Shown: positions 51,822 to 60,872, counted from the stretch's first letter. The stretch is DNA of 64,000 nt from Pseudomonas sp. FEN (GCF_904067045.1 NZ_CAJFDC010000024.1:124001-188000), one strand, 5' to 3'. Made by a program: numbers and translations. Notes: generated by a model from the sequence alone, not told the origin.

Positions 51822-52760
51822 ATGACTCAACCTATAGTCGTGGCGGCACTTTATAAGTTCGTCACCCTGGAAGACTACGTTGCCTTGCGCGAGCCACTGT
51901 TGCAGGCAATGGTCGACAACGGCATCAAGGGCACTCTGCTGATCGCCGAGGAAGGCATCAACGGCACCGTTTCCGGTAGCCGTGAAGGCATCGATGGCTT
52001 GTTGGCCTGGCTCAAACTGGATCCGCGGATGGTCGACATCGACCACAAGGAATCCTATTGCGACGACCAGCCGTTCTACCGGACCAAGGTCAAGCTGAAG
52101 AAAGAAATCGTCACCCTGGGTGTCGAGGGCGTGGACCCGAACAAGCAGGTCGGCACCTATGTCGATCCGCAAAACTGGAATGCCCTGATCGCCGATCCGG
52201 AAGTGCTGCTGATCGACACCCGCAACGATTATGAAGTCTCGATTGGCACTTTCGAAGGCGCCGTCGACCCGAAAACCACCAGTTTTCGCGAATTTCCCGA
52301 CTACATCAAAGCCCATTTCGACCCGGCCCGGCACAAGAAGGTCGCCATGTTCTGCACCGGCGGCATTCGTTGCGAGAAGGCTTCCAGCTATATGCTCAGC
52401 CAGGGCTTCGACGAGGTCTATCACCTCAAGGGCGGGATCCTCAAGTACCTTGAAGAGGTGCCCCAGGAGCAGAGCAAGTGGCAGGGCGACTGCTTTGTCT
52501 TCGACAATCGCGTCACCGTGCGCCATGACCTGAGCGAAGGCGACTACGATCAATGTCATGCCTGCCGTACCCCGGTCAGCGTCGAGGATCGTGCCTCGGA
52601 GCACTATGTGGCGGGTATCAGTTGTCCGCATTGCTGGGACACATTGAGCGAGAAAACCCGGCGCAGCGCCACTGATCGCCAGAAGCAGATCGAACTGGCC
52701 AAGGCCCGTAACCAGCCGCACCCGATCGGTTACAACTATCGTCAATCTTCCGAGGGTTGA
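51822..52760 (+). CDS. trhO: tRNA uridine(34) hydroxylase TrhO
   Basis: TrhO (YceA) makes 5-hydroxyuridine at tRNA position 34 in an oxygen-dependent way. The 312-residue protein has an N-terminal domain (about 1-110), a rhodanese domain (about 125-220) with active-site Cys in MFCTGGIRCEKASS and a C-terminal part with a Cys cluster (CHACRTPV and CPHCWDTL). It starts MTQPIVVAALYKF; a longer frame from 51714 overlaps the terminator and is rejected. The following gene starts 4 bases after the stop. Confidence 0.95.
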   Translation: MTQPIVVAALYKFVTLEDYVALREPLLQAMVDNGIKGTLLIAEEGINGTVSGSREGIDGLLAWLKLDPRMVDIDHKESYCDDQPFYRTKVKLKKEIVTLGVEGVDPNKQVGTYVDPQNWNALIADPEVLLIDTRNDYEVSIGTFEGAVDPKTTSFREFPDYIKAHFDPARHKKVAMFCTGGIRCEKASSYMLSQGFDEVYHLKGGILKYLEEVPQEQSKWQGDCFVFDNRVTVRHDLSEGDYDQCHACRTPVSVEDRASEHYVAGISCPHCWDTLSEKTRRSATDRQKQIELAKARNQPHPIGYNYRQSSEG

Positions 52761-52763
52761 ACC

Positions 52764-53399
52764 ATGTCCGCGCGCCTGCTGTATGTGATGGACCCGATGT
52801 GTTCCTGGTGCTGGGGGTTTGCCCCGGTGGCCGAGGCGCTGGTCAAGCAGGCGCAGGCGGCGGGTGTCGAGCTGCACCTGGTCATGGGCGGCTTGCGCAC
52901 CGGCAGCGGCTCCGCGCTGGAGCCGACGACCCGGCGTTATATCCTCGAGCACTGGCAGGCGGTCACCGAGACCACCGGCCAGTTGTTCAAGCTCGACGGC
53001 GCCTTGCCGGACGGCTTCGTCTACGACACCGAGCCGGCTTGTCGAGCGGTCGTCACCGCGCGCAGCTTGGCGCCGGACTGCGCGTGGGCGCTGGTGGGGC
53101 TGATCCAGCGGGCCTTTTATATCGAGGGGCGCGATGTCACCCAAGCCCGCGTGCTGGTGGAACTGGCGGAACAGGCCGGTTTGCCGCGCATCGAGTTTGC
53201 CGGCGCTTTCGACACGGCCGAGCAGCATGCGGCCACTGCCGCCGACTTCACCTGGGTCCAGGACCTGGGCATCGCCGGTTTCCCGACCTTGCTGGCCGAG
53301 CGCAACGGTCAGTTGGCGTTGCTGACCAATGGCTACCAGCCGCTGGCTGAACTTGCTCCGCTGCTCGGCCGTTGGCTGGAGCGCGCGGCCTGTGCCTGA
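52764..53399 (+). CDS. DsbA-family thioredoxin-like protein (FrnE type)
   Basis: The 211-residue protein has the thioredoxin-like active site MCSWCWGF at residues 12-19 and a helical insertion, ending with a GIAGFPTLL cis-Pro loop. It has no signal peptide, so it acts in the cytoplasm. The family includes FrnE and polyketide-type disulfide isomerases; the substrate is unknown. It lies 3 bases after trhO and overlaps the ABC exporter gene by 8 bases, which suggests one operon. Confidence 0.93.
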   Translation: MSARLLYVMDPMCSWCWGFAPVAEALVKQAQAAGVELHLVMGGLRTGSGSALEPTTRRYILEHWQAVTETTGQLFKLDGALPDGFVYDTEPACRAVVTARSLAPDCAWALVGLIQRAFYIEGRDVTQARVLVELAEQAGLPRIEFAGAFDTAEQHAATAADFTWVQDLGIAGFPTLLAERNGQLALLTNGYQPLAELAPLLGRWLERAACA

Positions 53400-55203
53400 T
53401 CAACCCGAACCCTTCAAGCCACCCGCGGACCGCCTGAGCTGGGCAGAAATTCGCCGCTTGGCCCTGCGTCACAAAAAAGCCTTGTGGATCGCCAACCTCG
53501 TGGCGGTACTGGCGACCTTGTGCAGTGTGCCGATTCCCCTGCTGTTGCCGCTGTTGGTGGACGAAGTCCTGCTGGGGCACGGAGATGCCGCGCTCAAGGT
53601 GATGAATCACCTGCTGCCCGGTGCCTGGCAGCGCGCCGTCGGCTACATCGGCCTGATGTTGCTGGTGACCCTGAGCCTGCGCTGTGGGGCCTTGATGTTC
53701 AACGTGGTGCAGGCGCGGCTGTTCACCGGGCTGGCGAAGGATATCGTCTATCGCATCCGTATACGGCTGATCGAACGCTTGAAACGCATTTCCCTGGGGG
53801 AGTACGAAAGTCTCGGGAGTGGCACCGTGACCACGCACCTGGTGACCGACCTGGATACCCTGGACAAGTTCGTCGGCGAAACCCTGAGTCGCTTTCTGGT
53901 GGCGATGCTGACGCTGCTGGGCACCTCCGCCATCCTGGTCTGGATGCACTGGAAGCTGGCGCTGCTGATCCTGCTGTTCAACCCATTGGTGATCTATGCC
54001 ACGGTGCTGTTGGGCAAGCGGGTCAAGCACCTGAAGAAGCTGGAAAACGACAGCACCTCGCGCTTTACCCAGGCCCTGACCGAGACCCTCGACGCGATCC
54101 AGGAAGTGCGCGCGGGCAATCGCCAGGGATTTTTCCTCGGTCGCCTCGGCAGGCGGGCCCGGGAAGTGCGCGATTATGCCGTGGCCTCCCAATGGAAAAG
54201 CGACGCATCGAACCGGGCCACGGGGCTGTTGTTTCAGTTCGGCATCGATATTTTCCGGGCCGCCGCGATGCTCACGGTACTGTTTTCGGACCTGTCCATT
54301 GGCCAGATGCTCGCGGTGTTCAGTTACCTCTGGTTCATGATCGGGCCGGTGGAGCAGTTGTTGAACCTGCAATATGCCTTCTATGCCGCTGGCGGTGCGC
54401 TCGAGCGGATCAACGAGCTGCTGGCGCGTGCCGATGAGCCGCAGTACCCCGGTGGCATTGACCCCTTCGAGGGGCATGACACCGTGGGCATCGAGGTGCG
54501 GGCGCTGAATTTCGCCTATGGCGCGGAGCCGGTGCTCGATCAACTGGACCTGTCCATCGCCGCTGGCGAAAAAGTCGCGATAGTCGGGGCCAGCGGCGGC
54601 GGTAAAAGCACGCTGGTGCAACTGCTGCTGGGGTTGTATACGCCCCAGGCCGGGACCATTTGCTTCGGTGGCGTGTCTCAAGTCGATATTGGCCTGGACA
54701 CCGTGCGCGAGAACGTGGCGGTGGTATTGCAGCATCCGGCGTTGTTCAACGATACGGTACGCGCCAACCTCACCATGGGGCGCGAGCGCAGTGATGAGTC
54801 CTGCTGGCGGGCACTGGAAATTGCCCAGCTCGACGCTACGATCAAGCTGTTGCCGCAAGGCCTGGACAGTATCGTCGGGCGTTCCGGGGTGCGCCTGTCC
54901 GGTGGTCAGCGTCAGCGCCTGGCCATTGCCCGGATGGTGTTGGCCGAGCCCAAGGTGGTGATCCTCGACGAAGCGACGTCGGCACTGGACGCGGCCACCG
55001 AGTACAACCTGCATCAAGCCTTGAGCCGGTTTCTCAGCGGTCGCACGACCCTGATCATTGCCCACCGCCTGTCCGCGGTGAAACAGGCGGATCGGGTATT
55101 GGTGTTCGATGGCGGGCGGATTGCCGAAGACGGCGATCATCAGCAACTGATTGCCGACGGCGGCCTTTATGCCAAGCTGTACGGGCATCTGCAAAAAATT
55201 TGA
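53392..55203 (+). CDS. ABC exporter, fused membrane and ATPase domains
   Basis: The 603-residue half-transporter has six membrane helices in residues 30-320 and an ATP-binding domain at about 365-600. The latter has Walker A VGASGGGKSTLVQL, signature LSGGQRQRLAIA, Walker B VVILDEATSALD and the H-loop LIIAHRLSAV. It probably works as a homodimer and exports a lipid or drug-like substrate; none can be named. The GTG at 53392, inside the DsbA-like gene, is chosen as start; an ATG at 53329 would enlarge the overlap to 71 bases. Confidence 0.93.
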   Translation: MPDQPEPFKPPADRLSWAEIRRLALRHKKALWIANLVAVLATLCSVPIPLLLPLLVDEVLLGHGDAALKVMNHLLPGAWQRAVGYIGLMLLVTLSLRCGALMFNVVQARLFTGLAKDIVYRIRIRLIERLKRISLGEYESLGSGTVTTHLVTDLDTLDKFVGETLSRFLVAMLTLLGTSAILVWMHWKLALLILLFNPLVIYATVLLGKRVKHLKKLENDSTSRFTQALTETLDAIQEVRAGNRQGFFLGRLGRRAREVRDYAVASQWKSDASNRATGLLFQFGIDIFRAAAMLTVLFSDLSIGQMLAVFSYLWFMIGPVEQLLNLQYAFYAAGGALERINELLARADEPQYPGGIDPFEGHDTVGIEVRALNFAYGAEPVLDQLDLSIAAGEKVAIVGASGGGKSTLVQLLLGLYTPQAGTICFGGVSQVDIGLDTVRENVAVVLQHPALFNDTVRANLTMGRERSDESCWRALEIAQLDATIKLLPQGLDSIVGRSGVRLSGGQRQRLAIARMVLAEPKVVILDEATSALDAATEYNLHQALSRFLSGRTTLIIAHRLSAVKQADRVLVFDGGRIAEDGDHQQLIADGGLYAKLYGHLQKI

Positions 55204-55294
55204 CGTGCTTGAGTTTTGCTCGGTTTTCTGTTCTTAGTGATTGAATTGGCTGACGGAAATATTTTTTTTCTCTGTGCGTGCGGGCGATGGATAA

Positions 55295-55312
55295 GCTCCA
55301 GGAATCTGGAGC
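55295..55312. other. Inverted repeat in the gap before the PAS-GGDEF-EAL gene
   Basis: GCTCCAG-GAAT-CTGGAGC is a perfect 7-bp inverted repeat with a 4-base loop. There is no T-run after it, so a regulator site or a weak terminator for the ABC gene is possible. A 10-bp palindrome AGCCTAGGCT lies nearby at 55345-55354. Nothing else was recognised in this 212-base gap. Confidence 0.4.
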
Positions 55313-55415
55313 GGATTGTTGATTCCTTCGATATCGTGGAAATTAGCCTAGGCTGCGCTATCGGAGGTGGATTTCTCTCGAGTGCTCATCTGGCAGTGCT
55401 GATGCAAGGGATCTC

Positions 55416-57875
55416 ATGAAGCAAACGCGGACTCTCGGAACGCCACGGCTGTTGGGTATCGTCTGGCCATTTATCGCTGTTGTTCTTTTTCAGGCCTTGC
55501 TGGGGGGGGGGAGCCTGTATGTGCTTTCCGCCGTGCGCGGTTATGTGGCTGGCGAAAGCCTCTGGTCCAAGGGGCAGAAGGATGCGATCTACTACCTCAA
55601 CCTGTACGCGGATAGCCGCGACGAAACGATTTTCCGTAAATACCAGGACGCCATTACCGTGCCCCAGGGTGGGCATGACCTGCGTGTCGCCCTGGATGCG
55701 CCGATCCCGGATCTTGCGGGTGCCCGGCGCGGTATCCTGCAAGGCGGCAACCATCCCGACGATGTTTCCAGCATCATCTGGTTGTACCTGAACTTCCGGC
55801 ACTTCAGCTATATGGAGCGGGCCATTGAGAAGTGGACGCTGGGTGACAGCTACCTGGTGCGGCTGGACAGCGTTGCCCAGCAGATGCACCAGGCTATTTC
55901 CGCCAACCAGGAGAGCAATACCGATATCCAGCGTTGGAAGAGTCAGATCTATGCCATCAACGATGGCGTGACGCCAGCCGCGAAAGCCTTCAGCGATGCC
56001 CTCGGCGAAGGCTCGCGAGTCATTCTCCGGCTGCTGCTGATCACCAACCTGGCCACGGCCCTGGGGCTGATCGTCCTGGCCTTGCTGCGCACGCACAAGT
56101 TGCTGGCCCAGCGGCATGCCTTTGCCGATGCCTTGCAGCTGGAAAAGGAACGGGCACAGATTACGCTCGAATCCATTGGCGACGGGGTCATCACCACCGA
56201 TGTGGGAGGCGCTATCGCCTATATGAACCCGGCCGCCGAGCAACTGACCCACTGGAAGGCCGAACAGGCCTGTGGCTTGCCCCTGGCGGCGCTGTTCAAC
56301 CTGCTGGATGAAAATGCCCAGGACGAAGGTTTCACCCTGATCGAGCATATCCTCAGTGGCCGGCTGAGCGGTGGCAGCGAACATTCCAAGCTGATCCAGC
56401 GCCTGGACGGCAGTACCGTATCGGTAACCCTGGTGGGAGCACCGATCCGCAACGCCGGCAAGGTCAGTGGCACGGTACTGGTGTTGCACGATATGACCCA
56501 GGAGCGGCAGTACATCGCCAACCTGTCCTGGCAAGCCACCCATGACGCCCTGACGGGCCTGGCCAATCGACGTGAGTTCGAGTATCGCCTGGAGCAGGCG
56601 TTGTACAGCCTGAGCCGCCAGCCCGCGCGTCACTCGTTGATGTTCCTCGACCTGGACCAGTTCAAGCTGGTCAACGATACCTGTGGTCATGCGGCCGGCG
56701 ATGAACTGCTCCGGCACATCTGCGCGCTGTTGCAATCCGGGCTGCGTGAGGGCGATACCCTGGCCCGCCTGGGCGGTGACGAGTTCGGCATACTGCTGGA
56801 GAATTGTCCGTCGGAGGCTGCGGAAAAAATCGCCGAAGGCCTGCGCCAGACCGTGCAGAACCTGCATTTCGTCTGGAAAGGGCGGCCATTCGTGACCACG
56901 GTCAGTATCGGCCTGGTGCACATCGCCCAGGCGCCGACCACGCTGGAGGCCTCGCTGCGGGCGGCGGACATGGCCTGCTACATGGCCAAGGAAAAGGGGC
57001 GCAACCGGGTCCAGGTCTATCACGCGGACGATTCCGAGCTGTCCTTGCGTTTCGGCGAGATGGCCTGGGTCCAGCGTTTGCACATGGCCCTGGAAGAAAA
57101 TCGTTTCTGCCTGTATGCACAGGAAATTGCCGCGCTGGGGCCGGCCGATCAGTCCGGCGGCCATGTGGAAATCCTCCTGCGTCTGCATGACGAGGCCGGC
57201 CGGATGATCCTGCCCGACAGCTTTATCCCGGCCGCCGAGCGTTATGGCCTGATGACCCAGCTCGACCGCTGGGTGGTGGAGAACGTCTTCAAGGTCATTG
57301 CCGAATGCATCGCCCAGCGGCACGAGGGGCAGATGGCAATGTGTGCGATCAATCTGTCGGGCATTACCATTGGCGACGACGGTTTCCTGGGCTTCCTGCA
57401 TGAGCAGTTCAAGCTGCACGGCATTCCGCCGGATATGATTTGTTTCGAAATAACTGAAACCAGTGCCATTGCCAATCTCGGCAGTGCCATACGATTTATC
57501 AATGAACTCAAGAACTTGGGCTGTCGGTTCTCCCTGGACGATTTTTGCGCCGGAATGTCTTCATTCGCCTATCTCAAACATTTGCCTGTAGACTTCCTGA
57601 AGATCGATGGAAGTTTCGTAAAGGATATGCTGGACGACCCGATTAACCGTGCCATGGTCGAGGTGATCAATCACATCGGCCATGTCATGGGGAAGCGAAC
57701 GATTGCAGAGTTTGTTGAAACAGCGCAGATCGAGCAGGCCCTGCTCGAAATCGGTGTCGACTATGCTCAAGGCTACATTATCGAGCGACCGCAATTGTTC
57801 ACCTGCGAAAGTCTGTTGTGTCGACCCGCGCGACCTCGGCCTCTCCTGTTCAAGGCGCCTGGTACATTCCGCTGA
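55416..57875 (+). CDS. Membrane PAS-GGDEF-EAL protein (c-di-GMP turnover)
   Basis: The 819-residue protein has two membrane helices (about 13-36 and 203-228) around a periplasmic sensor part, then a PAS domain (about 245-365), a GGDEF domain and an EAL domain. The GGDEF motif is intact (LARLGGDEFGILL, residues 453-457) and an RxxD inhibitory site lies five residues before it. The EAL domain has HVEILLR with E585, INLSG, FEITET, SLDDFCAG, LKIDGSF, IAEFVE and QGY, so all catalytic positions seem present although the motif reads EIL. It may make or degrade c-di-GMP; domain balance cannot be seen. A heme-oxygenase-like gene follows 46 bases later. Confidence 0.92.
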   Translation: MKQTRTLGTPRLLGIVWPFIAVVLFQALLGGGSLYVLSAVRGYVAGESLWSKGQKDAIYYLNLYADSRDETIFRKYQDAITVPQGGHDLRVALDAPIPDLAGARRGILQGGNHPDDVSSIIWLYLNFRHFSYMERAIEKWTLGDSYLVRLDSVAQQMHQAISANQESNTDIQRWKSQIYAINDGVTPAAKAFSDALGEGSRVILRLLLITNLATALGLIVLALLRTHKLLAQRHAFADALQLEKERAQITLESIGDGVITTDVGGAIAYMNPAAEQLTHWKAEQACGLPLAALFNLLDENAQDEGFTLIEHILSGRLSGGSEHSKLIQRLDGSTVSVTLVGAPIRNAGKVSGTVLVLHDMTQERQYIANLSWQATHDALTGLANRREFEYRLEQALYSLSRQPARHSLMFLDLDQFKLVNDTCGHAAGDELLRHICALLQSGLREGDTLARLGGDEFGILLENCPSEAAEKIAEGLRQTVQNLHFVWKGRPFVTTVSIGLVHIAQAPTTLEASLRAADMACYMAKEKGRNRVQVYHADDSELSLRFGEMAWVQRLHMALEENRFCLYAQEIAALGPADQSGGHVEILLRLHDEAGRMILPDSFIPAAERYGLMTQLDRWVVENVFKVIAECIAQRHEGQMAMCAINLSGITIGDDGFLGFLHEQFKLHGIPPDMICFEITETSAIANLGSAIRFINELKNLGCRFSLDDFCAGMSSFAYLKHLPVDFLKIDGSFVKDMLDDPINRAMVEVINHIGHVMGKRTIAEFVETAQIEQALLEIGVDYAQGYIIERPQLFTCESLLCRPARPRPLLFKAPGTFR

Positions 57876-57921
57876 AACCTTTGCTGATCTGCTTAAATCA
57901 CCACTCAGAAGGAGCCCGATA

Positions 57922-58719
57922 GTGATCGACACATTCAGCAGAACCGGCCCGCTCATGGAGGCCTCCAGCTACCCCGCCTGGGCGCAGCAGCTCATTCAGG
58001 ACTGTAGCGAGAGCAAGCGCCGGGTTGTCGAACACGAACTTTACCAGCGGATGCGCGACAACAGGTTGAGCGCTAAAACCATGCGCCACTATCTGATTGG
58101 CGGCTGGCCGGTGGTTGAACAGTTTGCGTTGTACATGGCACAGAACCTCACCAAGACCCGTTTTGCCCGCCATCCCGGCGAGGACATGGCGCGGCGTTGG
58201 CTGATGCGCAACATCCGTGTGGAACTGAACCACGCCGACTATTGGTTGCATTGGAGTCGCGCTCACGGCGTGACCCTTGAGGACCTGCAGGCGCAACTGG
58301 TGCCGCCCGAACTGCACGCGCTGAGTCATTGGTGCTGGCATACCAGTTCGGCCGACCCGCTGATCGTGGCGATTGCCGCGACCAACTATGCGATCGAGGG
58401 GGCTACTGGCGAGTGGTCCGCGCTGGTTTGTTCGACGGGAGTCTATGCGGCGGCGTTCCCGGAGGAGGACCGCAAGCGTGCGATGAAATGGTTGAAGATG
58501 CATGCCCAGTACGATGATGCCCATCCATGGGAAGCGCTGGAAATCATCTGCACCCTGGCCGGCAACAATCCTGCCAAGGCGTTGCAGGTCGAGCTCCGGC
58601 AGGCGATCTGCAAGAGCTACGACTACATGTACCTGTTCCTCGAGCGGTGCATGCAACTGGAGCCATCGGAAAAGGCGCCGGTCACCCGCGAACGCCAGGC
58701 CGCCCTCGCCGAGGGTTGA
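57922..58719 (+). CDS. TenA/PqqC-like heme-oxygenase-fold protein (possible diiron oxidase)
   Basis: The 265-residue helical protein starts at GTG 57922, supported by AAGGAG 7 bases upstream. It belongs to the TenA/PqqC/HO-like superfamily. Candidate metal ligands are E101 in RVELNHADYW, E159 in YAIEG and the triad H194, D198 and H201 in HAQYDDAH. The HxxxDxxH pattern is that of heme-oxygenase-like diiron oxidases (CADD group). The first-half histidine is not at the usual spacing, so activity is uncertain. It could also be a TenA-like protein without metal. It lies directly downstream of the GGDEF-EAL gene. Confidence 0.85.
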   Translation: MIDTFSRTGPLMEASSYPAWAQQLIQDCSESKRRVVEHELYQRMRDNRLSAKTMRHYLIGGWPVVEQFALYMAQNLTKTRFARHPGEDMARRWLMRNIRVELNHADYWLHWSRAHGVTLEDLQAQLVPPELHALSHWCWHTSSADPLIVAIAATNYAIEGATGEWSALVCSTGVYAAAFPEEDRKRAMKWLKMHAQYDDAHPWEALEIICTLAGNNPAKALQVELRQAICKSYDYMYLFLERCMQLEPSEKAPVTRERQAALAEG

Positions 58720-58723
58720 CTTG

Positions 58724-58811
58724 TTGTGGGAGCCGGCTTGCCGGCGATAGCGGCCTTAAAAGGTTTGCATCGCTCTTGCGGGCCTCATCGCCGGTAAGTC
58801 GGCTCCTACAA
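58724..58811. repeat. REP pair (REPIN) after the heme-oxygenase-like gene
   Basis: TTGTGGGAGCCGGCTTGCC at 58724 and its inverted partner GGTAAGTCGGCTCCTACAA ending at 58811 enclose about 40 bases. The core GGGAGCnGGCTTGCCGGCGAT is the typical REP sequence of fluorescens-group pseudomonads. Such pairs are mobilised in trans by RAYT transposases and often lie at transcript ends. Confidence 0.85.
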
Positions 58812-58830
58812 CCAAGTACGTGCCTTGGGC

Positions 58831-59757
58831 TCAGCCCGCCATTGCCAGTCGGTTGCGACCTTCGCGTTTGGCCACATACAGGGCGCTGTCCGCCCGACGT
58901 AGCAGGCTTTCCGTGGACTCTCCCGGCAACAGCGTGGCACAACCCAGGCTTACCGTCAGGGTGATCAGTTGGCCGTCACCGTCATAATCCTGGGCCTGCG
59001 CCGCACAGCGCAAGCGTTCACCCACCAAGGCCGCCGCCTCGCGATGGGTATTGGACAGCAGGATCAGAAACTCCTCGCCGCCATAGCGGAACACCCTGTC
59101 GACGTTACGCAGTTGGTCCTTGATCGAGGCGGCTACGCTCTTGAGCACCTTGTCGCCGACGCTGTGCCCGTGGTTGTCGTTGATTTGCTTGAAGTGGTCA
59201 ATATCCAGCATCAGCACCGAGATCGGTTGGCCATGGCGACGGGCCAGTTCGAACTCCCGTTGCAGGGCCTGCTCCATGGCGACACGATTGCCGGTTTCGG
59301 TCAGCGGGTCACGCAGGGCGCTGCGGGTGGCGGCGCGGTAGAGCAGGGCGTTACGCATCGGGTACAGCAGGCTCGCCAGCAATGACTCCAGGTTACCCAG
59401 TTCCGGTTCGCTGAAACGCTGGTTGCGACGGAATATCAGTTCGCCCAGATATTCGCCTTCATGGCTCAGGCTGTAGCTGATCGAGTGGCGGCCGCGATGG
59501 CCGAACTCCAGGCGCAAATCGCTGCCCGAATGCAGGTAGCTCAGGGCGTCCAGCGGGACCACGCGCTGAATTTCGCGGAAGAAGGTCTCCAGGATACGCT
59601 CCGGTTCCAGACTGACTTGCAACTGCAAGGCCAGTTGCTGGCGCAGTTGAACCAGGCTGATGGGGCGTTGCTGGATGTGCGGGAGCTGGCCAAAGCCCAG
59701 GCGTTGCAATCTGGCGCGATCAAAGTCAATTGCGTTGGTCTGGGTAGGTGTTTTCAT
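58831..59757 (-). CDS. Diguanylate cyclase (GGDEF domain) with GAF-like N-terminus
   Basis: The enzyme makes c-di-GMP from GTP. The 308-residue soluble protein has a GAF-like sensor part (about 35-140) and a GGDEF domain (about 150-305) with RYGGEEFLILL (GGEEF at 226-230) and LDIDHFKQINDNHGH. An inhibitory RxxD site (RNVD, 217-220) lies exactly five residues before GGEEF, so feedback inhibition is expected. The signal is not known. The gene is monocistronic, with a possible sigma-54 promoter at 59948-59963. Confidence 0.95.
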   Translation of the reverse strand: MKTPTQTNAIDFDRARLQRLGFGQLPHIQQRPISLVQLRQQLALQLQVSLEPERILETFFREIQRVVPLDALSYLHSGSDLRLEFGHRGRHSISYSLSHEGEYLGELIFRRNQRFSEPELGNLESLLASLLYPMRNALLYRAATRSALRDPLTETGNRVAMEQALQREFELARRHGQPISVLMLDIDHFKQINDNHGHSVGDKVLKSVAASIKDQLRNVDRVFRYGGEEFLILLSNTHREAAALVGERLRCAAQAQDYDGDGQLITLTVSLGCATLLPGESTESLLRRADSALYVAKREGRNRLAMAG

Positions 59758-59947
59758 GGTGGCGAGCCCCTAAGCACGGAATACGGTCTTACAGGCTGGG
59801 CGAGAGCGGCTTGGGGCGACGCATCTTACTGGTCCATCAGTCCCGCAGGACGATTGATATCAGTCTAGTCCTTTTGGCCGGGGCTTTTGTACCCGGTCGA
59901 TGCAGCTCCCCCAGACAGCTCTCACGCTGCGTGTCTGAGGAAGTTAG

Positions 59948-59963
59948 AGCGAAAGTCGTGCCA
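59948..59963 (-). promoter_or_regulatory. Candidate sigma-54 promoter of the diguanylate cyclase gene
   Basis: Read on the minus strand, TGGCACGACTTTCGCT has a perfect -24 box (TGGCACG) and GG and GC 10 bases apart. The -12 box reads TCGC in place of TTGC. The start would be near 59935, leaving a leader of about 180 bases before the ATG at 59757. Confidence 0.45.
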
Positions 59964-60084
59964 ATCGCTTCAGTCGAATAAAATCCCTTTGAATTCAGCG
60001 GCTTGTTTTTTGGGGAAAACATCGTTGCCAGAAAGGATGGCAGTTGTTTGACGTGTGCTGATGGCTTTTTGAAATTAAGCGCGT

Positions 60085-60108
60085 TGCGTGCCGGTATACC
60101 GGCACGCA
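60085..60108. terminator. 24-bp perfect palindrome after the yciK stop
   Basis: The sequence at 60085-60108 is a perfect 24-base palindrome (its half is TGCGTGCCGGTA). It lies 23 bases after the yciK stop on the minus strand. No long T-run follows, but the strong stem may end or protect that transcript. Confidence 0.5.
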
Positions 60109-60131
60109 GGGGCGGGAGGAGAGGCCGGTGT

Positions 60132-60872
60132 TTACTGTGCGTCGAAGGCCTGGCCGTTGACGCCGCTGCTGTCGGGGCCCATCAGGTACAGATAGACCGG
60201 CATGATCTGCTGGGGTGTCGGGTTATTTTCCGGGTTTTCTCCGGGATAGGCCTGGGCCCGCATGCTGGTGCGGGTGGCGCCGGGGTTGATGCTGTTGGCG
60301 CGCACCGGGGCTACCGTATCGAGCTCATCGGCCAGGGTTTGCATCAGCCCTTCGGTGGCGAACTTGGACACCCCGTAGGCCCCCCAGTAGGCGCGGCCTT
60401 TGCGGCCGACGCTGCTGGAGGTGAAGATCACCGAGGCGTCCTGGGAAAGCTTGAGCAGGGGCAGCAAGGTGCTGGTCAGCATGAACATGGCGTTGACGTT
60501 GACGTGCATGACCCGCATGAAGTTTTCGCCGGACAACTGTTCCAGCGGTGTGCGCGGGCCAATGATCGAGGCGTTGTGCAGCAGGCCGTCGAGGTGGCCG
60601 AATTCGCTTTCGACCATGGCCGCCAGTTCGTCGTACTGGTGCGGCAGGGCGGTTTCCAGGTTGAACGGGATGACCACCGGTTGCGGGTGACCGGCGGCCT
60701 CGATTTCGTCATAGACCTGGCTCAGGTTGGCTTCGGTCTTGCCCAGCAGCAGCACGGTGGCACCATGGGCGGCATAGGTCTTCGCGGCGGCGGCGCCGAT
60801 GCCACGGCCGGCACCGGTGACCAGGATGACGCGGTCCTTGAGCAGGTCGGGGCGGGCGGAATAATCGAACAT
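60132..60872 (-). CDS. yciK: YciK-family short-chain oxidoreductase
   Basis: The 246-residue SDR protein has VTGAGRGIGAAAA, the conserved LHNAS element in place of NNAG and the catalytic YGVSKFA. This matches the YciK family, whose substrate is unknown. It lies in the yciK-mupP-ubiG gene order that I recall from other pseudomonads. It is separated from mupP by a REP pair. Confidence 0.93.
   Translation of the reverse strand: MFDYSARPDLLKDRVILVTGAGRGIGAAAAKTYAAHGATVLLLGKTEANLSQVYDEIEAAGHPQPVVIPFNLETALPHQYDELAAMVESEFGHLDGLLHNASIIGPRTPLEQLSGENFMRVMHVNVNAMFMLTSTLLPLLKLSQDASVIFTSSSVGRKGRAYWGAYGVSKFATEGLMQTLADELDTVAPVRANSINPGATRTSMRAQAYPGENPENNPTPQQIMPVYLYLMGPDSSGVNGQAFDAQ

Larger units (their letters stand above)
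59758..60131. other. 374-base gap between two minus-strand genes
   Basis: The gap holds the upstream region of the diguanylate cyclase gene with a candidate sigma-54 element, and a 24-bp palindrome near the yciK end. No open frame with a sensible product was seen. Confidence 0.5.

Noticed and set aside
55390..55405. TGGCAGTGCTGATGCA as a sigma-54 site of the GGDEF-EAL gene
   Set aside because: GG-N10-GC spacing fits, but transcription would begin at the start codon itself, leaving no leader.
55386..57419. 677-codon minus-strand open frame opposite the PAS-GGDEF-EAL gene
   Set aside because: Antisense shadow; the plus-strand frame has complete catalytic motifs.
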